A stretch of 64,000 bases of DNA from Paenibacillus shirakamiensis (GTDB lineage: Bacteria > Bacillota > Bacilli > Paenibacillales > Paenibacillaceae): the NCBI RefSeq assembly GCF_017874255.1, contig NZ_JAGGLD010000004.1:62001-126000 (forward strand). The letters run 5' to 3'. Positions within the stretch are counted from its first letter, which is position 1, and each line of letters begins with the position of its first letter. Shown one piece after another: positions 55,633 through 62,694 of this stretch. The translations under genes and the position numbers were made by a program. The notes under the pieces were generated by a model. It was not told where the DNA came from and made no database searches. It was given only the letters and a program-made list of their open reading frames with translations.

Positions 55633-55931
55633 CCCTTTCAAATATGGTAGATTCAAAGATTGGTGATCCAAATATATGAAATCACTCTACTATCATAAGG
55701 GAGATTTAACAAAAACGATATAGATTTTCGTAATTTATTGAACAAAGGTTAAATTTAATTGCACAACTTGATTAGAACTGTTTTCGCGGTGTTAGGTTGA
55801 TGTAAATTTGAAAAGGCTACAGGTCAAACTTTAAGCATACTTTAAGTTTTCTCTCCTAGTGGACAAGGTATAATTTTACACAGAGTTTACAAAACTCATC
55901 TCTATCATCTCTAGACACCTAGGAGGACGAA
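55633..55931. other. Divergent intergenic region, nucleotidase/CotH-like genes
   Basis: A 299-base region holding the ACTTTAAG repeats and -10 box described at 55828-55874. The minus-strand promoter was not identified. Confidence 0.45.
55828..55874 (+). promoter_or_regulatory. Direct repeat and -10 box, possible activator-dependent promoter
   Basis: ACTTTAAG occurs at 55828 and again at 55839, an 11-base period, and a perfect TATAAT lies at 55869-55874 with no recognisable -35. Repeats with an 11-base period overlapping the -35 region are the usual layout for PhoB/PhoP-type response regulator sites. Confidence 0.4.
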
Positions 55932-57959
55932 ATGTTGAACGTTGTATTCAAGAAAATGGCTGTAGCTTCCTTAGCAGCGGTCATGGTGCTGTCATCAGGT
56001 AGCTTCATTGGCAGTAGAAATGTAGCCCATGCAGAATCAGAGGTCACCCCGTCCTATACTACGATTTTCCAAAAGGACAAGATTATTAAAGTGAACGTTA
56101 CGATTGCAGATGCAGATTGGAAAGGCATGCTCGCAAGCCCACTGGACAAGGCGTACAAAAAAGTCACGGTAGATGTAGATGGTCATGTATTGAACAATGT
56201 TGGCTTCTCTACTAAAGGGAACCTGACCTTAACATCTGTTGCTGCAATGAAAGATTCGGATCGGTACAGCTTCCGCCTCAAATTCGACAAGTACGATAAA
56301 ACGCAGAGCTTACTGGGTCTGGATAAAATGGTCTTGAACAACAGCTATACAGATCCTTCTTATATGCGTGAATATCTTCATTACGAAGCGCTTCGTGCTA
56401 TCGGCATGGATGCCCCGCTTACCGCCTTCACGAATCTATATATCAATGGGAAGTTATATGGATTTTATCTAGGGGTAGAATCGGTTGCAGATAGTTATCT
56501 GAAGCGGAATTATGGAGAGAATGCTGCGACCGATGGCGTGCTTTACGATACGGAAGAGCAAAGCTACCTTCAATATAAAGAAGGCAGTGAATACGAGAGC
56601 ATCACCTATGAGACGGGCAAAAAAGATAATAAAGCCTCCCTTAAAACGTTCATTAAAACGTTGAATGCTATGCCTGCTGGAGAGAAAGGCGATATTGAGA
56701 GCGTACTGGATGTTGATTCTGCTCTGAAATATATCGCTTCGAATGCAGTTCTAGGGAACTATGATAGTTACAATGGAGATAAGGGTCATAACTTTTTACT
56801 CTATGGTAATGCATCTGGGAAATTCACCGTTGTTCCATGGGATTTCAATATGTCCTATAATGGTTACTCAGGCGGAGGCGGACCTGGTGGCGAGAGACCG
56901 GGCGCAACAGATGCTGGGAAATTAAAAGATACTACATCGACCACGACATCTGCGAAGTCTACCGTACCTACGACTACAAAAGGAGCCGAGGGTGGTACTT
57001 CAACTGCGGCAACCACGGCGGGAACGAATACGAGCGCCATCACGGCATCCATAGATAATCCTACCTTAGGGATCAATATAGACAAGGTTCCGATGATTAA
57101 TAATCTTCTTAAAGTTCCTGCTTATAAAGCTAAGTATCTTAGTTATGTATCTGAGTTAGTCAAACAGCTCAAAACTACACCTGCACGTATTACAGGATTG
57201 GCACAGCTGATTCGTCCCTTTGTACAGAATGATCCAACAAAGTTCTACACACTAGAGCAGTTTGATTCTAATATTAAGTATTCTACTCTTCCAGACGCTA
57301 GTGGCGGTGGTATGCAAGGAGGCGGAACACCTCCAGGTGGATTTACTCCACCAGCTGGAATGGAAGGCATGAAGCCGCCTGAAGGGTCTACTCCCGCAGC
57401 TCCACCTACTGGAGACATGAATGGCACACAGCCCACTCCACCAACAGGTGGTCAGGCACCAGGTCAAGGCATGGGCATGATGGCATCGGGTTCGATCATG
57501 ACGTTCGTCTATAACCGTCTGGTGAACTTGCAAGGCCAGCTTGGCTTGCCGCTTACTTCGCTTCCTGCAACAGAGGATTCCACTGAATCTGGACAAGGAA
57601 GTAGTAAAGGAATTGCTGTTCAATTGAATGGAAAACGTCTTGCGATTAATGGTCAACAACCCGTAATGCGTAAAGGTACGGTGCTAGTGCCTGCAAGATC
57701 GATTCTGCAGTCTTTCGGCGCTACGGTGAATTGGAATGCAAGTAGTAAGAAGGTTACCGTTAAGAAAGATCAGAATACATTGGTTCTTACGTTAGGTAGC
57801 AGGGCGGCTACGATAAATGGACAAACCTTTACTTTGTCTGCTTCTGCTGAAATTGTGGGAGGAAGTACACTAGTTCCTGTCCGTTTTATCGCTGAGGCTT
57901 TGAGTATGAAGGTATACTGGACGAATGAAAGTCAGACCGTGTACATTTCTAGCAAATAA
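55932..57959 (+). CDS. Secreted CotH-like kinase-fold protein with C-terminal stalk domain
   Basis: Exported protein of 675 aa. Signal peptide to about residue 34 (VAHAES). The CotH domain (about 45-480) shows GFSTKGNLTL, LGLDKMVLNNSYTDPSYMRE, HNFLLYGNASG and the metal-binding VVPWDFNMSYNGY. CotH of B. subtilis is a spore-coat protein kinase, so protein phosphorylation outside the cytoplasm is plausible. A Ser/Thr-rich insert (about 320-375) and a Gly/Pro/Met-rich stretch (about 455-530) interrupt it. The C-terminus (about 560-675) is a stalk/CuAO-N-like pair of repeats (VLVPARSILQSFGATVNW, TLVPVRFIAEALSMKVYW). AGGAGG site. Confidence 0.85.
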   Translation: MLNVVFKKMAVASLAAVMVLSSGSFIGSRNVAHAESEVTPSYTTIFQKDKIIKVNVTIADADWKGMLASPLDKAYKKVTVDVDGHVLNNVGFSTKGNLTLTSVAAMKDSDRYSFRLKFDKYDKTQSLLGLDKMVLNNSYTDPSYMREYLHYEALRAIGMDAPLTAFTNLYINGKLYGFYLGVESVADSYLKRNYGENAATDGVLYDTEEQSYLQYKEGSEYESITYETGKKDNKASLKTFIKTLNAMPAGEKGDIESVLDVDSALKYIASNAVLGNYDSYNGDKGHNFLLYGNASGKFTVVPWDFNMSYNGYSGGGGPGGERPGATDAGKLKDTTSTTTSAKSTVPTTTKGAEGGTSTAATTAGTNTSAITASIDNPTLGINIDKVPMINNLLKVPAYKAKYLSYVSELVKQLKTTPARITGLAQLIRPFVQNDPTKFYTLEQFDSNIKYSTLPDASGGGMQGGGTPPGGFTPPAGMEGMKPPEGSTPAAPPTGDMNGTQPTPPTGGQAPGQGMGMMASGSIMTFVYNRLVNLQGQLGLPLTSLPATEDSTESGQGSSKGIAVQLNGKRLAINGQQPVMRKGTVLVPARSILQSFGATVNWNASSKKVTVKKDQNTLVLTLGSRAATINGQTFTLSASAEIVGGSTLVPVRFIAEALSMKVYWTNESQTVYISSK

Positions 57960-58010
57960 ACAAGGCTTCTTGTGAGATGAACTCAAGCTTTATGATTAGC
58001 AACTAGAATA

Positions 58011-58043
58011 AAGCACGGCCCTCTAAAAAGGGGCCGTGCTTTT
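58011..58043. terminator. Intrinsic terminator
   Basis: AAGCACGGCCC paired with GGGCCGTGCTT, then T residues; between the convergent CotH-like and glycine-rich genes. Confidence 0.85.
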
Positions 58044-58080
58044 GTATATCAAAGCGAATGTTGTCTCGCGTAGTCCATCT

Positions 58081-59688
58081 TTATTCTTTGGAATGATCGT
58101 TTTTTCCGCCGATCTGAATACCGATGTGTCCATCGTGGTGTCCAACGCTTCCCCCTAGATCAAACCCAATGCCTTTGCCCCCGCCTAAATGACCATCCAT
58201 GTGTGTGGCTAGGCCATGCTGACCGCCTACTTTGGCTCCTGCATCTGCGGCCAGCCCTTTTTTCCACCCTGCATCCGCCCCGGCATGGGCGGCAAGGCCA
58301 TGTTCATTCCCGCCTAAGTTTCCTTTAATATGAGCTCCCATCCCTTTGTGACCGCCCATGTGACCATCAGCGTGAAGACCTATACCATGGTCTCCACCCA
58401 CTTGGGCCCCTACATCGAAGCCAGCTCCTTTTTTGAACCCAGCATCTGCTCCGGCATGAGCGTTCAGACCGTGCTTAGGTCCACCAAGTCCGCCACTAAG
58501 ATGAGCTCCAATACCTTGGTGACCGCCCAAGTGAGCATCTGCATTCATACCTACGCCATGCTCGCCTCCGAGCTTCGCTCCAACATCAAAACCAATACCT
58601 TGCTTCAATCCAGCTTCAGCATCAGCGTGTGTATCTAAGCCATACTGCTTCCCGCCAATGGTAGCATGAATGCCGCCACCGACTCCCTTGCCACCGCCTA
58701 AGTGAGCATCGGTATTTAGAGCTGCACCATAGTCACCTCCGAACTTTGCTCCAGCGTCAACGCCCCAGCCTTCTTTTTTGCTGAGATCTGTACCCGCATG
58801 GGTGTTCAGGCCATATTTGGGTCCGCCGAGATGTCCTGCAGCGTGGAAACCAGCGGTATCTCCGCCCAATTGTCCATCTGCTTGTAAGCCAATTCCGTGT
58901 TCACCACCGAGTTCACCTGCTGTATCAAAAACAAGGCCTTGGCCGCCGCCAAGCTGCCCATCTGCATGAGCATTCACACCGTAAGGACCGCCGTAATCTG
59001 CTTTGGCATGAAATCCAACCTCCGCATCCCTTGGAACAGGTGCGGGCTGATAACGGGGGTAATTTCCCGGTAGATAGTCGTATCCCGGATAAGGAAGAGG
59101 AATTACATTAATCGGTGGGAAGTATGGATAGCCCGGGTTAAATTGTCCGCCGCCGGGAAAGCCTGAGCCCGGTCCACCGGGGAATCCGGGTCCACCGCCG
59201 GGGAAGCCTGAGCCCGGTCCACCGGGGAAACCAGGTCCGCCGCCGGGAAAGCCTGAGCCCGGTCCACCGGGGAAACCAGGTCCGCCGCCAGGAAAGCCTG
59301 AGCCCGGTCCACCGGGGAAACCAGGTCCGCCGCCAGGAAAGCCTGAGCCCGGTCCACCGGGGAAACCGGGTCCACCGCCAGGAAAGCCTGAGCCCGGTCC
59401 ACCGGGGAAACCGGGTCCACCGCCAGGAAAGCCTGAGCCCGGTCCACCGGGGAATCCGGGTCCACCGCCAGGAAAGCCTGAGCCCGGTCCACCGGGGAAA
59501 CCGGGTCCACCGCCGGGGAAGCCTGAGCCCGGTCCACCATGACCTGACCCTCCGCCATGCCCGCCATGTCCGCCATGTCCTGAACCGCCCCCATGGGGAA
59601 GAAGGTTTATACCGCGACCTTCGCTCGTATAATAAGTCGAATGTACTGAACCTGCGGCGGGCTCAAGTCCGTTCAAGTCTCTTGTCAT
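58081..59688 (-). CDS. Glycine-rich repeat protein, 535 aa, unknown function
   Basis: No signal peptide or membrane helix. A short unique N-terminus (MTRDLNGLEPAAGSVHSTYY) leads to a GGSGHGG stretch, then nine copies of a 15-residue repeat PGSGFPGGGPGFPGG (about residues 50-180), then an aromatic/Pro segment (YPYFPPINVIPLPYPGYDYL). The C-terminal half (about 225-530) is built from a Gly/His/Asp/Ala unit of about 19 residues (LGGxHGxxxxADG), arranged in 57-residue super-repeats beginning GLNTHAGTD, GLDTHADAE, GLNAHAGAD and GLAAHAGAD. GGAGG lies 9 bases before ATG. It looks structural, possibly a spore-surface or intracellular assembly protein, but I do not recognise it. Confidence 0.85.
   Translation of the reverse strand: MTRDLNGLEPAAGSVHSTYYTSEGRGINLLPHGGGSGHGGHGGHGGGSGHGGPGSGFPGGGPGFPGGPGSGFPGGGPGFPGGPGSGFPGGGPGFPGGPGSGFPGGGPGFPGGPGSGFPGGGPGFPGGPGSGFPGGGPGFPGGPGSGFPGGGPGFPGGPGSGFPGGGPGFPGGPGSGFPGGGQFNPGYPYFPPINVIPLPYPGYDYLPGNYPRYQPAPVPRDAEVGFHAKADYGGPYGVNAHADGQLGGGQGLVFDTAGELGGEHGIGLQADGQLGGDTAGFHAAGHLGGPKYGLNTHAGTDLSKKEGWGVDAGAKFGGDYGAALNTDAHLGGGKGVGGGIHATIGGKQYGLDTHADAEAGLKQGIGFDVGAKLGGEHGVGMNADAHLGGHQGIGAHLSGGLGGPKHGLNAHAGADAGFKKGAGFDVGAQVGGDHGIGLHADGHMGGHKGMGAHIKGNLGGNEHGLAAHAGADAGWKKGLAADAGAKVGGQHGLATHMDGHLGGGKGIGFDLGGSVGHHDGHIGIQIGGKNDHSKE
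59161..59538. repeat. Perfect-phase 45-base tandem repeat, nine copies
   Basis: GCCTGAGCCCGGTCCACC recurs at 59161, 59206, 59251, 59296, 59341, 59386, 59431, 59476 and 59521, exactly 45 bases apart. Copies differ at a few third-codon positions (for example CCAGGT/CCGGGT, GCCGCC/GCCACC). It encodes the 15-residue repeat of the glycine-rich protein. Confidence 0.95.
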
Positions 59689-59843
59689 TTCGTTAGACCT
59701 CCATTTAAGAATTGATGATATAGCCTATTCACAGCGACAAGGAAATGACACCCGCCCAATCAAACAATTGAATGAAGCGTCCAAATCCGATACGATACAA
59801 CTATTAAATATATTGGACGAGTTGAAGGAGCGGAGCAGAACGG

Positions 59844-60080
59844 ATGGAATGGACAGACCAGCAAGTGGCAGAATGGATGGTAGAGGAGATACGATTCAAA
59901 GGAATTCTTCGACAAGAAGAAGCGATTACGCATATTAAGGAGCACTTTGGTGAACGTTTTATTTTTGTGAATGATAATGGCAACACATCGCTATCGAAAG
60001 AAGTGAAAAAATCATTCCGTAAGCTACACGGCGGCCGAGTGGCTTGGGATCGGGAAGGATTTTTCTGGGCTTGGACCTAA
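59844..60080 (+). CDS. Small conserved-looking protein, 78 aa
   Basis: Soluble and charged, beginning MEWTDQQVAEWMVEEI and ending GGRVAWDREGFFWAWT. A helical N-terminal half and a C-terminal part with Trp/Arg residues suggest a small nucleic-acid- or protein-binding domain. I do not know its function. GGAG-type ribosome binding site; 55 bases before the RNase H gene on the same strand, so the two may be co-transcribed. Confidence 0.6.
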   Translation: MEWTDQQVAEWMVEEIRFKGILRQEEAITHIKEHFGERFIFVNDNGNTSLSKEVKKSFRKLHGGRVAWDREGFFWAWT

Positions 60081-60135
60081 GTGTGGAGCGAGAATCTATA
60101 TAAATTATTCAATATAAGGGAGCGAAATCATACCC

Positions 60136-60786
60136 ATGGCAGGATCGAAGTATTATGTTGTGTGGGAGGGGTTAAAGCCCGGAGTCTATACTACATGGAA
60201 TGAATGTAAAGCGCAGGTCGATACATTCAAGGATGCCAAATATAAATCGTATCCATCCAAGGCGGAGGCAGATCTTGCTTACCAAGAAGGTTGGAAGAAG
60301 CATTGGGGCAAAAAGAGTGCGGGGAGTTCAGCAAGTGCTACAGCGAAGACGCGAACATCTGCATCTAGTTCTATCGCAGATATAGATTACGACAGCATGT
60401 CCGTAGATGTGGGGACGAGGGGGAATCCCGGACCTATTGAATACCGCGGCGTGGATACGCGCACGGGCGAAGTGGTTTTTGAACGGGGACCGATTCCTAA
60501 TGGGACGAATAATCTAGGTGAATTTTTGGCGATTGTTCATTCGTTAGCCTATTTGAAGCAGCAAGGGAGTACGAAGACTGTCTACAGTGATTCTCGGACT
60601 GCGCTGAAATGGGTTAGAGAACGAAAAGTCGCTACCACCCTAGAACGTACAGAGGCCACCAAAGAAATTTGGGATTTGGTAGATCGTGCGCTAACTTGGC
60701 TGGAGTCCAATCGGTATGAGAACAAACTGCTGAAATGGGAAACCAAAGCATGGGGAGAGATCAAGGCGGATTATGGTCGAAAATAG
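60136..60786 (+). CDS. Ribonuclease H with N-terminal hybrid-binding (viroplasmin-like) domain
   Basis: Cleaves RNA in RNA-DNA hybrids. In its 216 aa the N-terminal hybrid-binding domain (about residues 4-52; YYVVWEGLKPGVYTTWNECK) is followed by a linker rich in Ser/Ala/Thr and an RNase H domain (about 85-215). Acidic residues for metal binding appear in SVDVGTRGNPG, NLGEFLAIVH and VYSDSRTALKW, with a final Asp in GEIKADYGRK. This layout is known in bacterial type 1 RNases H. Confidence 0.88.
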   Translation: MAGSKYYVVWEGLKPGVYTTWNECKAQVDTFKDAKYKSYPSKAEADLAYQEGWKKHWGKKSAGSSASATAKTRTSASSSIADIDYDSMSVDVGTRGNPGPIEYRGVDTRTGEVVFERGPIPNGTNNLGEFLAIVHSLAYLKQQGSTKTVYSDSRTALKWVRERKVATTLERTEATKEIWDLVDRALTWLESNRYENKLLKWETKAWGEIKADYGRK

Positions 60787-60798
60787 CACAACAAACAA

Positions 60799-60837
60799 CG
60801 AAGCTCACCTCCATACAGAGAGGGAGCTTCGTTTTTT
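60799..60837. terminator. Intrinsic terminator shared by RNase H and TetR genes
   Basis: CGAAGCTC/GAGCTTCG stem with a T6 run on the plus strand; the T-run overlaps the last codon of the TetR gene. Confidence 0.8.
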
Positions 60838-61429
60838 AATGAATCTTATCTTTTGGTTTAGATGCATGAAGATTAGAAGTAGGTAAATGCAACGCTTTAG
60901 TGAAATTCCCTCGCATCAAGTCACTGAGTTTCTCAATCATGACCTGTGGATCATCCTTCATCCCTGAACGAATCCACTGAATAATAAGCCCAGTAAAGGC
61001 TAATGTATAAAAATTAGCGATGAAGTGCTTATCCACTTCGGTCTCTTCGGGCCCCGATATTTCTATAAGCACCTGCATGATCAGTCGGCTCGTCACAGAA
61101 TATAGATATTCATCCAGATGGTCCCGTGCCAAGGAATGAAGGGTGTTGACACAAAATTCCTTATTGTTACTAATGTATACAAATACTTTGTAAAAGCCAT
61201 CTGACCAAGCTTCATAGGTGCCATCTTCGGCAATATGTTCAATGGCCTCGGTCTGATAGATCCATCCTAACAATGCATATAGATCTTGAAAGTGATAATA
61301 AAAGGTCTGGCGATTCACTCCGCACTTGTGCACGAGATCCTTGACGGTTATTTTATTGAGTGGCGTTTTGAGCATAAGTTCTTTGAGCGCACTAGCTAGC
61401 GCTTTTTTAGTTAAGACTGAATTCGACAT
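60836..61429 (-). CDS. TetR/AcrR-family regulator, DhaS-like
   Basis: DNA-binding repressor-type protein of 197 aa. The helix-turn-helix is ITVKDLVHKCGVNRQTFYYH (about residues 27-46). The C-terminal domain resembles the TetR_C_8/DhaS group (FYTLAFTGLIIQWIRSGMKDDP). It is divergent from trxA-tpx, and two matched palindromic sites lie in the shared region, so control of the thiol-redox genes is likely. It carries Cys residues (KCGV, EFCV) that might sense oxidants, but this is speculation. Confidence 0.88.
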   Translation of the reverse strand: MSNSVLTKKALASALKELMLKTPLNKITVKDLVHKCGVNRQTFYYHFQDLYALLGWIYQTEAIEHIAEDGTYEAWSDGFYKVFVYISNNKEFCVNTLHSLARDHLDEYLYSVTSRLIMQVLIEISGPEETEVDKHFIANFYTLAFTGLIIQWIRSGMKDDPQVMIEKLSDLMRGNFTKALHLPTSNLHASKPKDKIH

Positions 61430-61519
61430 AGTTCACCTACCGCACAGTATAAAAGCTCTATACCCGATCATAACAACTTAAATTGGAATTAAGCAAAAAT
61501 AAAGCAACAATCATAAATA

Positions 61520-61536
61520 TTGTACACAAATTAATT
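61520..61536. promoter_or_regulatory. Operator-like site 1 upstream of trxA
   Basis: TTGTACACAAATTAATT contains the palindrome TTGTACACAA-like core and matches site 2 closely. It lies just upstream of the -35 of the trxA promoter. Confidence 0.6.
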
Positions 61537-61537
61537 G

Positions 61538-61566
61538 TTGACTATGTAATTAGCGAATGTTATACT
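61538..61566 (+). promoter_or_regulatory. Sigma-A promoter of trxA-tpx
   Basis: TTGACT and TATACT separated by exactly 17 bases, a near-consensus promoter whose start point would fall at about 61573, at the edge of site 2. Confidence 0.75.
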
Positions 61567-61579
61567 TTGACCATAAAAG

Positions 61580-61596
61580 TTGTGCGCAAATTAATT
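61580..61596. promoter_or_regulatory. Operator-like site 2 downstream of the trxA start point
   Basis: TTGTGCGCAAATTAATT is the same as site 1 at 15 of 17 bases and also shares the CATAAA before it. It begins exactly 60 bases after site 1 and would block transcription just after initiation. Confidence 0.6.
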
Positions 61597-61623
61597 TTAC
61601 AAACTTAAGAGGAGGAGTTACAC

Positions 61624-61935
61624 ATGGCGATTATGAATGTGACCGATGCCGCTTTTGCGGAGGAAGTAGAGGCTTCAACAGGAACGGTATTGCTGGACTT
61701 CTGGGCACCTTGGTGTGGTCCTTGTAAAATGATGTCCCCTGTACTAGAAGAACTGTCGAACGAACTTGGGGACTCGGTTAAAGTCGTGAAAGTGAACGTG
61801 GATGACAACCCAGCTTCTGCTTCCAAATATAATATTATGAGTATCCCTACTCTTCTGGTATTCAAAGAAGGTCAAGTTATACAGCAAATGACAGGCTTGC
61901 AGACAAAAGATCAATTAAAAGCAGCATTAGCTTAA
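61624..61935 (+). CDS. trxA: Thioredoxin
   Basis: Small disulfide reductase of 103 aa with the active site WAPWCGPCKM (Cys31 and Cys34) and the cis-Pro loop MSIPTLLVFKEG. GAGGAGGAG ribosome binding site. It leads the thiol peroxidase gene by 40 bases, so it likely supplies electrons to that enzyme. It is probably a second thioredoxin besides a housekeeping copy elsewhere, because it is under its own TetR-type control. Confidence 0.95.
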   Translation: MAIMNVTDAAFAEEVEASTGTVLLDFWAPWCGPCKMMSPVLEELSNELGDSVKVVKVNVDDNPASASKYNIMSIPTLLVFKEGQVIQQMTGLQTKDQLKAALA

Positions 61936-61975
61936 ATCATATAGATTTCATTTTTCATAGGAGGTTGTACTAGAT

Positions 61976-62494
61976 ATGATCGAAGAACGTAAAGGTTACG
62001 CTACGGTGGGAGGGGCTCCTGCAACATTGCTAGGTCCGGAGCTCAAAATAGGAGATGTTGCTCCCGATGTTACCTTAAATGCTGATCTGATGACGGAAGT
62101 CTCTTTGTCTGATTATAAGAGCAAATTAAAATTAATCTCCGTAGTACCTTCCCTAGATACAGGGGTATGTGATGCGCAGACACGCCGTTTCAACCAAGAG
62201 GCCTCTAATCTCGGGGATGAGGTAGTCATTCTTACTATTTCTGCGGATCTACCTTTCGCTCAGAGTCGGTTCTGCACGGTTGCAGGCATTGATCGTGTAG
62301 TTACGTTATCCGATTACAAACATCGCGCTTTTGGTATGGCTTACGGCGTGTTACTTCAAGAAGTACACTTGGATCAGCGGGCCATCTTCATTGTTGATGC
62401 AGAAGATAAGATTCGTTATATAGAGGTGCTTCAGGAAATGTCGGAACATCCAGACTATGACAAAGCACTCAGCGCTCTGCGTGAAATGCTGTAA
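61976..62494 (+). CDS. tpx: Thiol peroxidase
   Basis: Thioredoxin-dependent peroxidase of 172 aa that reduces H2O2 and alkyl peroxides. The peroxidatic Cys65 lies in SLDTGVCDAQTRRFN and the resolving Cys100 in FAQSRFCTVAG, the atypical 2-Cys arrangement of Tpx. ATAGGAGG ribosome binding site. It forms a functional pair with trxA upstream. Confidence 0.95.
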   Translation: MIEERKGYATVGGAPATLLGPELKIGDVAPDVTLNADLMTEVSLSDYKSKLKLISVVPSLDTGVCDAQTRRFNQEASNLGDEVVILTISADLPFAQSRFCTVAGIDRVVTLSDYKHRAFGMAYGVLLQEVHLDQRAIFIVDAEDKIRYIEVLQEMSEHPDYDKALSALREML

Positions 62495-62522
62495 TATTGG
62501 TGTTATATACGCCGTATATATG

Positions 62523-62554
62523 AAGGGAACTGCGAGTAGCAGCTCCCTTTTTTG
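62523..62554 (+). terminator. Intrinsic terminator of trxA-tpx
   Basis: AAGGGA-CTGC paired with GCAG-CTCCCTT (one mismatch) and a T6 run. Confidence 0.82.
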
Positions 62555-62641
62555 TTGTATTTTCATGATAAGAGTCGAATATTTGGAAAAAAGTCAGTGT
62601 TGAAGGAAACTTTTAACAGGTTAAGCACGTCCAATACAGCG

Positions 62642-62662
62642 ATACCTAAAAAATTTAGGTAT
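62642..62662. promoter_or_regulatory. Perfect hairpin upstream of the last gene
   Basis: ATACCTAAA-AAA-TTTAGGTAT. Its right arm (TTAGG at 62655-62659) could also pair with CCTAA at 62680-62684, which adjoins the AAGGAGGA ribosome binding site of the gene at 62695, so two alternative folds are possible. It may equally be a DNA operator. Confidence 0.45.
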
Positions 62663-62694
62663 GCCCTGATCTTTTTAGTCCTAAGGAGGATATT

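Noticed and set aside
59161-59538. Regular 45-base repeats as a possible CRISPR array
   Set aside because: There are no distinct spacers; the whole period is repeated and stays in frame within a long coding sequence.
59103-59594. Second reading frame through the glycine-rich repeats giving a VDRAQAF-type repeat protein
   Set aside because: Any frame through a 45-base repeat gives a repeat protein; only the 535-aa frame has a good start site and extends beyond the repeats.
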